A DNA stretch of 64,000 nucleotides from Neofusicoccum parvum (Eukaryota > Ascomycota > Dothideomycetes > Botryosphaeriales > Botryosphaeriaceae), in NCBI GenBank assembly GCA_020912385.1, contig CP087206.1:2232001-2296000 (forward strand), read 5' to 3'. Below are positions 44,918 through 56,855 of the stretch, piece by piece. Each line of letters starts with the position of its first letter. The stretch's first letter is position 1. A model generated the notes under the pieces. The model searched no databases, was not told the DNA's origin, and saw nothing but the letters and a program-made list of their open reading frames with translations. Made by a program: the position numbers and the translations under genes.

Positions 44918-46639
44918 CTATTCTGTTCTCTTCCTCCTAGACACTCGAACATTAATATCGACTTGTTTGACGAACCAATAGTTGATCTCCCTCCAATTTT
45001 CCCCAGGATTCGAAAGCTCGATGTGGAAGGACCGCAGAAACTGTGGAAGAAACTTCCAAATTTCGGCGGCAGCGATCTGATTTGGGCCCAACAATCAGCA
45101 TTCAAACACTTCAGAAGATTCCATGAAAGCTCACATTCTTCCCGATACACTGGCGAGTGCCCTGGCCAAACTGAAACATGTGCCTCTCCATCTCTTTCGC
45201 CTCGCTGCGAAACCAGCGTTCCGGATTGAAATCGTCGGCGTCTTCGCCAAAGATGGACTTGACGAAGTGGAATGCGGCCGGATTCACTCCAACACGGTAC
45301 TACTACTATCAGCAAGACGTGCAGAATACGGTGAAGAATCAACAACGCACCCCAGCGGGGATATAGTACCCGCAAATCTCCCGCCCACCATCGGGGACGT
45401 GTCGCGGAAACGACAGCGCAATCGACGGAAACACGCGCATCGCCTCCTTGCAGACCGCAGATAGATACGGCATCCTCGACGCCTCGGCATACGTGACGAC
45501 ATTGCCAAGCCTCCCTTCAACATCGAAGCGGTCGATCTCCTCCTCCAGCTTCGCGTACACGCCGGGGTCCTTGCACAGGTGGTACAGCGCGGAGCGGATG
45601 GCGACGGCGGTGGTGTCGCTGCCGGCGAAGATGGCGGTGTAGGACTCGGTGTAGACGTCCGACATGTCGAAGTCGGGCGCCTTCGTGCGAGCCACGTCCA
45701 GCAGCTTCTCAAGCATGTCGGGGCGGCCCTTGCCGGCGGCGACGCGGTCGTCGACGAGGCGCTTGGACACTGCGGTCAGCGCGTTGAAGACGGATACGCC
45801 GTGCCGGAACCGCGCGGAGAAGGGGAACAGGAGGATCTGCAGCGGGCGCAGGGCTTTTGGCAGGACGGCCGCGCGGATGGCGTGCGGGAGGATGATGTCA
45901 ACGGCCGCGATGTAGCCGCCGATGTCTTTGCTTTCGCGCAGGAAGCCGAACATGCGCCCGAAGAACAGCTCGCCGATGATGTCGAATGTGTACCTGTGCG
46001 TGCGCGATATCAGCGGTCGCGTCGAGATCTTTGGCGCGTGAACAGGATGGACTTACCAATGCACCCATTCGGAGATATCGAAAACAGCAACCTTGTCTGC
46101 GAGATCTCCCATGCGCTGCATGAACAGGTCGGTGACGGTATCCATGTACTTTTCGTTCTCCAGAACTGTTTTGAAGGTGAAAATATGCTGGATCATGCGC
46201 CTGCGGAAGGTGTGTTTCTTCTCGTCGAGCTGTGTGAAGCTGTCCTCGTGTGGAGAAAGATTTGGGGCTTGTGTGAGGTAGAAGTCCGTCTTGGTGTAGC
46301 CTCCGCTTACGGCGTAGATTTCTTTCCAAGCCTGTGCGTCGCATACCGAGCACTCGTTTGGGGCAATTCTCACAATAGGACCTTTTATCCATCATGAGTG
46401 AGAGCAGAAGTAAGTACGGATTAGTATTCCGCACCGTATTGTTCATGTAGCCACTTCGTGTAACGGTGCATGTCCTCTGCGTTGATCCTCTGCAGATACC
46501 ATAGTCGCGAGATAGATGCCCAGAAAGGGCCTGGGATCCTTGCGAGTGGGGAGAAACAACGTTGGTAGACGATCCAGCCAATACAGAAGACGACGAATGA
46601 AAACACATGTAGAGTGGGATTTAGCGAGAAGAAAGTCAT
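44918..46639 (-). CDS. Cytochrome P450 (pisatin-demethylase-like group)
   Basis: Exons 46639-46435, 46381-46057, 45993-45351, 45299-45135 and 45076-44918 give 498 residues. I start at 46639 (MTFFSLNPTL), directly before the membrane anchor (VFSFVVFCIGWIVY). The motifs are IPGPFWASISRLWYL (hinge), PIVRIAPNE, IFAGSDTTAVA (I-helix with acid-threonine), KEAMR (ExxR), FNPERW (PERF-type) and FGQGTRQCIGKN (haem cysteine). I group it with CYP57/pisatin-demethylase-like enzymes from the RIAPNE and FGQGTRQC patterns; the substrate is unknown, but relatives often detoxify plant compounds or act in secondary metabolism. Intron 1 ends in AAG, the others in CAG or TAG. All joins keep frame. Confidence 0.88.
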
Positions 46640-47790
46640 GTTGAAAGGGATGAAGGATGACACGGCGTGTGCGAAGGAGCGCGCATGCTTATATTTCATG
46701 CAGCTACCTTGCAAACAAGAAGTGGAGAATCGCAGATTGAACCCTGCCGTCCGGGTAAAAGAGCATGGAATAGTGCTGATGCATGAGCAAGGTCCGGGTA
46801 AGGCATACTGAGACCCACTCTACGGTACGTGGCGGCACGGTACAACAGTCCGCAGCCCAGCCCGCTTTTCTGAAAGAGTAATAAACGTACTACAGGACGA
46901 GATAGCTTGCATTACCTCAAATACACACTGAACAGAACACACGCGATAGAATGTGGCAGCCGGATGATGAACCAGAGTGGTCTGCGAGACGTCCGTTTCT
47001 GTTCCAGTTGGGTTTAGCGCTCGGCTTGGAAGTGGATCACCACTGTGCCGCACAACAAAGTTTTCTTTCCGTAGCACACACAACCCGATTTCTTGGCTAC
47101 GTGGTCTCCGATGAACCATTAGCCTAACGACAATCCTATACTGAAAAACGGACATACTGCTGTAAGATTTAAAGATAGAGATATCGTAGTTGACAGAGCG
47201 TGTAGTACCTGTACAAAGCTTCCTAAAGAAAACAAACCGAGTGATGAATATACTGCCAATTGGATACAAATCTAAGGGTTCTCTAATAACCTTGCCTCAA
47301 AACCAGCTCTAGGAACAGCGTGTTATGATACCCTCTCACGTTTATGTTCCCACAACTTCTTCCTCACCGCCATGGTTTCCGCCTCTTACATCTATTCAAT
47401 GAGAATTTCTGAGACAAGAAGCATTGACAAATTACTCTGTGGGCTAATAAAAGGGAGTGAAAGTGTTCCATGCCCAACCAGCAAGCCCGTCGACAAGCCT
47501 CATATCATCCTTGAACTCCAACCTCCAACATCGAATCGGTACTCTCTTCTATACGTGGCAGTCATGTCCTCTCAGTGCATGTTTAAATCAACCTAAATTC
47601 TCATGCATGACACGAAGAACCAGAAAAAAATCAGGCAACGCTGCGTCCAGGTGGATATGTTGGGGGATTAAAGCTCGGTGGTTTCCAACTCAGTATTTCG
47701 ATGAAGACAGTACCGATAGCTCGGTTAAGCGATAGAAATCATTTATTCAAAAAGCTAGCCATTTCCCTCAACCAAAATCCAAGAGACTAC
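46640..47790. other. Intergenic
   Basis: A TATA-like AAATATAA (minus strand, 46689-46696) lies about 50 bp upstream of the P450 start. I see no gene otherwise. Confidence 0.5.
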
Positions 47791-50700
47791 TTAGGTAGTA
47801 AACCGGAACGCACTCGTTCTTAGTCGTGTCTGATCATGCCCCAAGATTTCGCTCCTCCCAGACCAGTCAGACGCCGCCACAGGAGCGCTTAAGTACGTTC
47901 TCTTCTTTGCAAGAACCCTGTTCGCTCTCCAGTAGTAGATATACCACGCAATGAGAGTGATTATCTGAAGACCAAAGAGAGCGCAGAGCCACGCAACGTA
48001 TCGGGTCGGATCTATGACGGGAAATTGCTGGTAGGCTTCAATGTAACTATACTCAGCATTCTGTGCAGTCGCGAATATGAACTTCCAATAGCCACTGCTG
48101 ATTATGCCTCCTGTAGCATAGCCAGCGAGAGTGAGGCCGAGAGTTGTCAATTTGCTGGTGATATCGGTAGTGTTGGATAGTACAAGACTCCATATCACTG
48201 TTCAAATTAGCTCAAATCGAGTAGAAAGGTGACTTATTTCTGCTTACGGTATTGAGAGACATTTCCTAGTCTCATCAAGAAGATCAAGAAGCCTCCCAAA
48301 GATGGTTTCACGTTTCGATAGAATTCCACGTCGTTCAACATGTAAGAGCCAACAACGATACTGGCAGCAAATTGGAGAGAGATACTGGCGGCAGTTACGA
48401 AAACTGTGCCAGCTTATGTAAGTGCTGAACATCTTGACGATTGGGTTGATCTCTACTTACTTCGGAAGTTCCTCAATCTTGTTAATATGACACCCACTAA
48501 GATAGCAACGAGGACGGCAGGAACAGCAGTTTCCCACCGACTGTGACTTCCTGGGAGAGTCGGGTCGAGTTGCCGAGTTTGAACAAAAGCGAATGCTGAG
48601 TTGAACAGAGATATGAGGAAGAAAAACCAGATTTGTGGTTGTTTGAGTAGCTTGGGTGCCTGAAGTTGGATTAATTTTCGCTTAAAACATATAGATATGG
48701 CTGTAGCACCAACCGTGGCTTTTTCCCGGCCCGTCGTTGAGTCCTGTTCCCTCTGCCGATCTGTATATCGCGCTCGCTCCTGCGGTGACATCCATCTCAC
48801 CTGGTCCGGTGTTCCGATGAAAAAGAATCCTGACCCAGCAATGAAGATGTAGATGATAGACAACACCACTTGCCATAACTGATATCCGGAAAAAGAGTCT
48901 CCAGTGGCCGGAATTGCGTTGCCAATTTCGTTAAATGCGTATACCACCAGAAGACTGCTGTATCCCCAGAAGAGAATCCTGAGAGGCTGCTCACGGACAG
49001 TATACCAGGCTCCACTCAAGAATACCAAAGCTGTCGTTGAGGTGCCACTGAATACCCCTACAAAAGCCATGATAGCCGTGGCTCCGGCAGAGCCGGAGTC
49101 AATGAATGCAAGTCCAATATTAAAGGCCGCTATAGATGGTGATTAGCTCCATAGCCAGATTCCTGACAGTTGTTTTTGGCTCACCTAATATGAAAACTGA
49201 AGTGGAAATGACATGCCCGATTTGTTGTCGACGAATGAGGTGCAGACTAGGATGAAGCGATACCAGAAAGCCGGCATAGTAGGCGAGACCAACGTTCGGA
49301 TACGCCTCATATGGGCCTACCCAATACAAAAGCGCGTACACAAACTGCGATCATCAGCGTTACAGCTTAAAGGAAGCGAGTTTTCAGCATATCTGGACCA
49401 AACTTACCGACATGAACGGGATCAACGCGAGATCAATCTTCCACATCGTCCAATGCTTTGCTCCAGTCCCTGGCTTAGAATCTTGGTCATTGAAAAGCCC
49501 AGAAGTCTCATGGTCAGCAGCCCGAAGCATTTCAGCATCATCGTCGTGCGCCCGTCTTCTGAGCGCGAATCGAAACCGATCCACCCGGAACATGCGGTCC
49601 AGCACCAGCGTCTTCATCCTCAGCACCGTCTCCCTCGCAAACGTCTGCGTCCTCCAATCGTACGAACAGAGCACCGCACGCTGCATTCCACCCTCTTGCC
49701 CGCAGATCATTACTGCGACTGGCGGCCTCTCAGCGTAGAAACACGTTGCCGTCATGGCGTACGTATCAATCAACGTGAACAGCGTCTGCCCGTCCTTCTT
49801 CCCCTTTTCCACCGCCGGCGGCAGTGGGACGCACTCCCCATCCTTCAGGTGATGCCTCGACAGCGTACTCCCATTCGTGCTCCACTTCAATCGACCATGG
49901 TTGAACCCGAACAGGTAGCGTTCCGCCTCCCCGATATCGACAAGCCCCTCCACGCCCACAAACAACGCCTGCGTCGACCAAAACTTCCCGCGATAGATAT
50001 CCAACAGCATCGCCGGCGCCGCCAGCGCGATCAGCGCCGATGGCACCAGGAACACGATCCCGGGCACGAGCAACCCGATCGCCTGCGCCGTGGACTGGGA
50101 CTCATCACTCCCGTACTCCTCCTCCGCCCTCCGATTCGAGGCATCGATCTTCGCCTTCAGCACCTCACCCACGATGGTAAACACAAGCCCGAAGATCAGG
50201 TACAGCGGCACGCCGCGCAGCAAGATCTTGCCGAACGTGCGAGCCAGAGTGGGGCGCTTGAAGAAGGCAACCTGGTCGACGGCGTCCCATTGGATAGCAG
50301 CACCAACAGCGCCATCCAGCGTGACGGTGCCATCATCAACAATACCAGCGACCTGGCAGCGCGGCTGGACATCCCACAGACGCGCACCCCACGCATCGCG
50401 CAGCTCGTGCCAGGGCGCGGCGCGCCGCGGCGGCAGCAGGCAGAGCAGGCGCTCCAGCAGGGCGTCGCTGTCGTTTGCAAGCGAGAGCCGCGCGAAAGCC
50501 TCAAACGACGTATCCGACGCGACGACGGCGGGGCGGCGGCGCAGCAGGCCCATGAGCGCGTAGCTGAGGTCGCCGGGCGCGAACAGGGCGGTCTGGCGGG
50601 CGGCGAAGGCCTCGAGCGCGAGCGACACCAGCTCGAGCGGCGTGAGGTGGATCGACGACTCGTAGTGGTCGATGAGCTGGCGGATCAGCTTTGCGTCGCG

Positions 50701-52002
50701 CCAGGCGCGCGCGGCGAAGTTGCGCTTGGCCAGCTGCTCGGGGCGGGGCGGCCCGCCGAGCGCGTGGATGCGGACGCGGTGCTCGGGCGAGCAGAGCAGG
50801 ATCTCCGGGAGCGTCCAGAGCCGCGTGCCCCACTCGCGGAGCCAGCTGTTCGCGCTGGCCGGGCTGTAGGTTTGCGGGACGGCGCCGGGGAGCCGGCTGA
50901 GGAGCGGCGGGCCGAGGAGGATGGCCACGGAGTGCGCGGCGCGGACGATGTCGCAGATGCGGTAGACGTCGGCGCTTTGGCTGGTGGCTTTGGCTTGGTT
51001 GTCCGCGTCGCGGATGCATTCGAAATCGAGCCAGAAGGCGGGCTTCCCGGCGGACTGGGCTGCTTTGATGCCGTACTCGTGAAGTGTTGCCCGGTCTCTT
51101 CGTGCCATCTCGACGTACGCTGCTCTCGTTTCTGCATCGGGTAGGGTCCAGCCGGCAAGCTCCTGTTCTGTGGCCACGCAAAATTGCTTCCTTGTGTAGG
51201 AGAGAAAGACGAAATCTGTATCAGCGTTATCTCCATACTTCTTGATCCAGTCCGTCACCTTCCAGGTTTCGCAGGAGGTGCCTGCGCGGGCGTCGTCTTT
51301 GAGAAAGCAGAGATACCTGGGTCGGTACTGTCGAGCAGGAAGATCATCAAAGTCCTCGTCCATCTCTTGCTCGAGGTCATAACTACGACGGGGCTCCTGG
51401 CGCGGATTGGAGATGGCTGACATCTCAATGTCGTCGGGTAGTAGAGGTGCGCTTTCTCCCGGCTCCTCCGCCTCGTCCAAAGCTTGGGTCATGTTCTCTG
51501 CAGTATTTCGAGATGCCTTTGCGTAGCCCCAATCCCGATATCTCACAGGATCGTAAAATCCTCCATTCCTTGAGCTGCCTTCGAGGTTTTGAGGAATGAG
51601 AAGCTATGAAAGGTCAGTTTATGCTTCACTTCCAAAGCATTTCCTAGCGGCATAGCTGCTACATACCATCAGGACAAGAAGAAGGCAAGAGGGGATCCAT
51701 TTCAGCGCAAGTGAGATCACGGAAGATCCATCATACCGACGCTCTTCACTGCCCTCCTCGAAGACGGAAGAGTAAGTCCAGTGAACGAGATCGAGGATTG
51801 CTGAAACCTGCATCCGCATTTTCCCTGTTCCAGTCCAGCTCCTCCCTTTTGCCTGCGCGTTCGATTCATCGCTTCCTTGGACGATCAATGGGGCCAGTCG
51901 GCCATCGCTAGGTCGAATAAATCGTTCTTTTACTGCGTCTTTCCTGTTGATGACTGTCAACCGGCCAGAAGCGTCGCGGTGGCGTAGGTCGAAACGGGAC
52001 AT
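47791..52002 (-). CDS. HET-like membrane protein joined in frame to a DAL5-type MFS transporter
   Basis: Exons 52002-51667, 51603-49408, 49344-49185, 49129-48461, 48403-48248 and 48197-47791 form one frame of 1307 residues. Residues 1 to about 820 are a fungal HET-like protein: FVFLSYTRKQFC, KPAFWLDFECIRD, VYRICDIVRAAHSVAILLGP, WGTRLWTLPEILLC, then membrane segments (VPLYLIFGLVFTIVGEVL; LLVPGIVFLVPSALIALAAP). Residues from about 825 are an allantoate-permease-like MFS: KHWTMWKIDLALIPFMS, then TYALL-type helices, WYTVREQPLRILFW and FFFIGTPDQVRWMSPQERAR. No stop separates the parts. An ATG at 49530-49528 (MLRAADHETS) could start a separate 579-residue transporter. So this is either a true fusion, or two genes where the upstream stop was lost. 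Confidence 0.72.
49528..49530 (-). promoter_or_regulatory. Possible internal start of the MFS transporter
   Basis: ATG followed by CTT CGG GCT, in frame with both halves. A transporter starting here would have a cytosolic N-terminus of normal length (about 25-30 residues before MWKIDLALIPFM). This site decides between fusion and tandem genes. Confidence 0.4.
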
Positions 52003-52013
52003 GTCTCCGAGGC

Positions 52014-52391
52014 TTAATGTGGAACTAGCACTGTCTCAAAGCGCAGAGCTTCCTCTACTACCTTTCGGCGGATGGCGGTTAGTTGAACATCGGAAAGTCC
52101 TTTGATTTTGCTGGCTGTGGGATCAATCTTGAGAACGGCAGAAGGCGACTGCGGATCTGACAGTGACGGACGGCATGTTTTAATATTAGATGGAGTGTTT
52201 GTCCTACGACTTATTGGGTGGCACTTCCGTGAGGCTTGTCCAACTCTTTGCTTTTTAGTGTGGGGGCCATACCAAGCAACCAATCCGTTGCCACGGCGCG
52301 AAGATCATGCTTATATTTTCGGTAGAGCGGCCGATCCGCAGCCGCATGCGCCAGTAAAAAGACGAGTAAGATTGCCGCCTGGACCACAGCC
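52014..52391 (-). CDS. Partial hypothetical membrane protein
   Basis: Two exons, 52391-52273 and 52156-52014, are in frame across a 116-nt intron (GTATGG...GTCAG). The first encodes one hydrophobic helix (VVQAAILLVFLLAHAAA) then DRPLYRKYKHDLRAVATDWL; the second ends FETVLVPH. The 5' end is unresolved: the segment follows an acceptor-like TAATATAG with no clear upstream exon. I do not recognise it. It may be a truncated gene or an unrecognised N-terminal exon of a relative of the HET-like protein next door. Confidence 0.3.
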
Positions 52392-52979
52392 CCCAATTCT
52401 ATATTAGTGCAGGTATCACAGACTTTTTGCGACGGAGCGTGAGCTCGCCACTGTGTTCAACATGTTTCAGCCTCGCATCTTTCAGTTGACGGGTATTCAC
52501 CTTCGTCATGCAACGGCGTTTCGTGTTATTGAATTTCAATATTCCAGTCCTAGCCTTTTGACCTCTCACCCGAAGATCAGTCAGAATAGGCGACATGTTG
52601 TTGACTGTCCGTCTAGGCCGCGATAGCCACACGCAGTCCTTTGGCCCTTGATGGACCCGACATGGTTGTCTCAGGTAAATCACAACTATGACTCTGGCAC
52701 ACAAGGCCTCACACTAATAGGTTTCCGTAGTCTGGCTTACACGCGTCCCCTGTCAACGAGCATAAAGCAATACAATACCGGGATCCCTGAAGCTTATATG
52801 GAAGCTGCAGTGATCGACGGCCTCGTAGAGCCTGTACACTCGAAAGAAGATGCTGTAGCCTGCACATCCAGCGACCAAGTCACTTGAAGTTATTGACGTC
52901 ACGGTTCACCTGAGGATGAAATCCTTAGCAGTGACGACTTGAAAATCCGACAACGAAATTACTTACAGTGGCTGTGCCA
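52392..52979. other. Intergenic with doubtful frames
   Basis: A 101-codon minus-strand frame (52399-52704) is rich in Lys/Arg but has no domain. Nothing else is seen. Confidence 0.4.
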
Positions 52980-53356
52980 TCACTGACCCGGCTCAAGCAG
53001 AGGCACTTGATGACGGCCCTGCGCTTGCATGGTGCGGCAGAGCTTCTCGAGGCTTTCGTTCTTTCGGCGGAGCTTTTCCATCTCCGCTTTGTTGCGCATT
53101 CTTTCTTCGGCCATCTCGAGGATGTTCCTGTTAGTCGCCATGCGCATTTTTGTGGGAATTTGATTCTCTTTTTCCAGGCGCTTGATCTTCATGAAAGCTT
53201 CCTTGTACTCTTGTTTCATGGTAAGGTAATTGGGCAACTTTTTGGCCGTTTCTTTGGCCGGGGGCTTCTACAATCATATCATCTTTTAGAATTCAAATGT
53301 ATAGCACGCTGACCCATGGCCGAAACGTGCACGCTCACCCCTCCACCTTGATACAT
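52980..53356 (-). CDS. Small coiled-coil protein, taxilin-like
   Basis: Exons 53356-53339 and 53267-52980 give 101 residues. After MYQGGG the protein is almost wholly coiled coil (YKEAFMKIKRLEKENQ, RMRNKAEMEKLRRKNESLEK) and ends with LCRTMQAQGRHQVP. LEKLCRTMQ resembles the conserved LESLCRELQ of taxilins, which bind syntaxins in vesicle traffic, but the protein is far shorter than a taxilin (over 300 residues). It may be a fragment, a truncated paralogue or an unrelated coiled coil. The 71-nt intron (GTGAGC...TTGTAG) is plausible. Confidence 0.45.
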
Positions 53357-53600
53357 TTGATCTTCAGGTAAGTTCTGAGGAAACAGTTGACAGATGTGTT
53401 GATTAGTGTTGGGGACGGAGAATTCAACGCAGGAATCACGTTTTTGTTGGGTGCCGCAGACCTTGGATCAACCCACGTCATATGTCCAGTAAGTCTCAGC
53501 ATTTCCATACAATGAGTTGTGTAAAGTTTTCATTTCCTCAACTATTAACACGTAAGAATACCAAGAAAGCTCCACATCACTCATGACCGCCCACCCCCGC
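53357..53600. other. Short intergenic region
   Basis: No gene is seen. Confidence 0.5.
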
Positions 53601-54552
53601 TCAAGGCAAGCAGCTCAGCAGGCCCTGCAGCTTGTTCAGCACGACAGCCTGCTTATCCGCAGCCGCAGTCGTCTTGTCGCTCGCATTGCCAACGCTCACG
53701 CTGACCCAGCAGCCGTCGGTATCGACGACGGCCCTCTCGCGGGGCAAGGTAGTCTCGCCGCAGGTCTCGACGTCCGGGGTGCTCAGGACCGGGGTGCTGA
53801 GGTTGATCCTGCTGAGCACGAACTTGAACTTGCTGGCGTCATTGCACGTAGTTTCGTCGACGTCGCCCATGTTGACGTTCAGAAACACGCCGTCGGGCAG
53901 GTACGGCGCGCCGCTCTCGATGATCTTGCTGGTCAGGTTGAGGGCCAGGTCGGCGTAGACGGTCGACGACAGCGGGGTGGCGGCGTTCCAGGCGGTGCCG
54001 CTGCCGCTCAGGCCCGAGAAGGCCAGGGCCGGGATGCCCTGCTTGACGGCGTACACGGCCGAGCCGACGGTGCCGGAGAAGGGGACCTGGATGTCGAGGT
54101 TGGAGCCGACGTTGGGCCCGGTCACGGCGAGCTCCGGGGCCTGGTTGTCGAAGAACTGCGGGGCGAAGTCCGAGATGCCGTAGCGGATGGCGGTCACGGG
54201 GTAGGAGTTGACCCAGTTGAGGCGCGGGTTGGTGGCGTTGTTGCCGGTGGGCCCGCTGTTGGCGGGGCAGCTGTCGTACTGGCAGGCCTTGGTGCGGTCG
54301 CTGGGGTCGCTGTCCAGAGAGCCTGGGGGTGGTGTTAGTCAGGCGGCTTTAGGTGGTGGCTGCGGCGGGGGACGCACTGCGGCCGGACTGGTTCTCGGCG
54401 GGGGCGGACAGGACAACGTTGTGGCCGGCGGCGTTGAGCACGTCGTTCATCAGGCGGATGTTCTTCTCGGCCCAGCCATCGTCGTTGCCCTGGATGATGC
54501 GGATGGCGTTGACGGCCAGCGGGAGGGCGGCGGCAGCAGCAATGAAACGCAT
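53601..54552 (-). CDS. Secreted SurE-type nucleotidase/acid phosphatase
   Basis: Exons 54552-54378 and 54322-53601 give 298 residues. Signal peptide MRFIAAAAALPLAVNA. SurE motifs: IIQGNDDGWAEKNIR (metal-binding DD), VVLSAPAENQSGRSSS (the conserved Asn-Gln-Ser-Gly phosphate site) and GPNVGSNLDIQVPFSGTVGS, then PALAFSG and DGVFLNVNMGD. SurE enzymes hydrolyse nucleoside monophosphates and other phosphomonoesters with a divalent metal; secreted fungal forms probably scavenge phosphate. The 55-nt intron (GTGCGT, branch CTGACTAAC, CCCAG) interrupts the gene after NQSGR. A TATA-like element lies about 62-69 bp upstream. Confidence 0.9.
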
Positions 54553-56398
54553 GGCTAGAGAGGTCTGAACGAGTGTGGGATGGCCTGGCGGATTGCGGGA
54601 GGGGCCGCAGCGGGATATATGTACACAGGTCGCTGGGCGTGTGGTGGAAGCGAGTGGGAGCGTTCTCTGCCTATATCGGCACCCACGTGCAATGCGCGCA
54701 GCTCGCCCATGGTGCAAGCGAGAGGAGGTGGAGTAGCGTGTGGGCGAATCAGCGGTGCTGGCGCGCAAGTCCTAATTTCAAGCGCCCTACAGGGCAGGGA
54801 ACGGGCGAGGGCCAGTGGCTGGATTCCGTAAGATGGGCCGGTAGGCGAGATGGATGGGGGGAAAGGAGGGCGGGAGCTAGAGGCTTTCGGGCAGGAGCCG
54901 AGTCCCGTCGCGGCGGCCCCGGAGCTGCAGCGTTTCGATTCCGGCACGAGCCACACGCAACTCCCTAAGTCGCCAGCCCATTCGCCTTGGTCTGCTTGGC
55001 CTCGAGCGCTGCTGTTGGGCGCGCCGAGTAATGCTGCTACACCACCTGCCCGGTTTCGCCGCTGGCACTCCACGTCTCAGTCCCCATTGGACAGCACCGC
55101 CACGCTCCATTACACTCGCCCCTGCGCCGCCGCTTGGCCTCGAGCGGTTGAAACCCCATCGAAACAGCGAAGCCACCCTACGACCACCTTCGGATGCTGA
55201 AACTACCGCGAACGTGCGAGGACTCAGAGGCCTCATGCAAAACACCGCAGCTGCCTTCGCCACGGCTAAGTTACGCACTGCCAAGCTGCGAGACGACGCT
55301 CTATCGAATTCTGTTTAACCTGCGCTAGTGCTCCGGCGCTCCGGCGGCCAAGCAGCACTTTTTCAACGTCCATGACTTGGGCTGCCATTCAGAGCATCTT
55401 TTCCACTGCCTGTCGCACGTGTTGGCCGCCTCATTTGGACCAACTTCGGCTGCCGGGATCGCCGAGTGCTGAGCATGTGCAGGAGCCGCAATCCGATTGA
55501 CTTCGGGGATGCGGCAAAGGGCTAGCTGATCCTGGAAGGTTGAATGCTATGCAGCCTCTCAAACTCTACGATTGGCCGCTTTGCCTATAGGCTGCCGTTG
55601 CCGTTCGTTATCTTTGGCGGCTGGGTGTGCGCATTCCAGGCGCAGCGCGCAGAAGCTTCGAACCCCGAGCTTCTGAACCCCGCTTCTTGACTCGTGGAGA
55701 GAGCACATCATTTCGCATTCAGCAAGGTGCGGACGGCTCTGCACCTTTTGAAACAACGCTTAAAGATGACCTTACGCCCGTACAGAGATCTGCAAAGGGC
55801 TGCATTTGGTCGGCGCATTGGAGAAAGACTCCGGGAGAATCAACGAGCAAGCCTGCGCGCGATACTCGAAAGAGTCGGCACGAATGGCACACGCTGCTAA
55901 ATCAAGAGGTCAAAGCGCCACGCTGGGGAAACAAGCTCACCGGGACAACCTTGTGTGATGATGCACGGAAGCTTGGAGAACAACGCACCTCTAAAACGAC
56001 GTTGGCTTTCAGCGGGGCTGCCTACGACAACCTCGACGGCCAACGCCAGATACCTCCAAGATAGCTTTTCGAACGTCTTCCTAGGCCGCGCCGAGCTTCC
56101 TCGTCGACGCACTGGCCTATCAAGTGCCAACGACGATGTAATACACCCGGAAAGCGCGCCAGTTCGACATTCCATCGCTGCCGCGGTGTATCATACCACT
56201 GTTCAAGCCTTCAGACCAATACTGCAGCACTCTGTCACTTTCGTGACCGCTCCAGAAGATTGGCACACCCTCGCTGGTACGTACTTTGAGCCCGTTGCAT
56301 TCCAACCGCCATCCAGAAACGTATTCACAGTTGCCCAACGATATTAAGCTGTGCAAGCGACTATCACTCTGCGAAAACTTGCACCATCACCGCGCCAT
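54553..56398. other. Divergent gene-poor region
   Basis: GC-rich near the SurE promoter, then moderate. Frames of up to 172 codons have no domains. I see nothing supportable. Confidence 0.45.
54614..54621 (-). promoter_or_regulatory. TATA box of the SurE gene
   Basis: A GATATATG stretch lies 62-69 bp upstream of the ATG. Confidence 0.45.
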
Positions 56399-56572
56399 AT
56401 GGCATACTGGAAATGCTGCCGGTGCGGCTTCCACAATGAGTTCACCTCTTGGAGTTGTTGGTGTTGCTATCACAGTCCACATCCTGCTGGTTGTGGTTGC
56501 ACGTGGTACGAAGAGCACAAATCCGCTTCTCCATCTGATGAGACTCCCCATCCGAGTTACTCAAGCGGATGA
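56399..56572 (+). CDS. Cysteine-rich zinc-ribbon-like microprotein (57 aa)
   Basis: MAYWKCCRCGFHNEF begins a 57-residue frame with eight cysteines in its first 33 residues (WKCCRCG, SCWCC, GCGC). The W-x-C-x2-C...C-x2-C layout resembles small RanBP2/zinc-ribbon proteins that are common in Ascomycota and usually unannotated. It would bind one zinc, probably via CxxC pairs, and act in protein or RNA binding. It is single exon; splicing to a further exon cannot be excluded. It lies 283 bp before the kinase pseudogene on the same strand. Confidence 0.5.
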   Translation: MAYWKCCRCGFHNEFTSWSCWCCYHSPHPAGCGCTWYEEHKSASPSDETPHPSYSSG

Positions 56573-56855
56573 GCAATGGCATGCACTGTTGGAGAAGCGA
56601 AATAACCCCATGATGTGGACTATTGATGCAGTAAATTCGAAAGTGTGGTGGAGCATGTGCGCAATGTGAAAACCTACGCATTTTGTACTGAATGATAGAT
56701 CTATGGTACTCCCGTCTCCAATCACTATCATATGTCACCGATCGCGCGTTGATCCGGACTCAAAATCGGCTGTGCTACCTGCTGAACAGCCTCGCTCGAA
56801 GCAAGGCGGGGTAGCCCAAAGCCCTGCACCTCTTGCACCTAACAAAATCTCAACG

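Noticed and set aside
49213..51144. 643-codon plus-strand frame opposite the HET-like/MFS gene
   Set aside because: Arg/Gln/Pro-rich antisense shadow; the minus strand has the conserved domains and splice sites.
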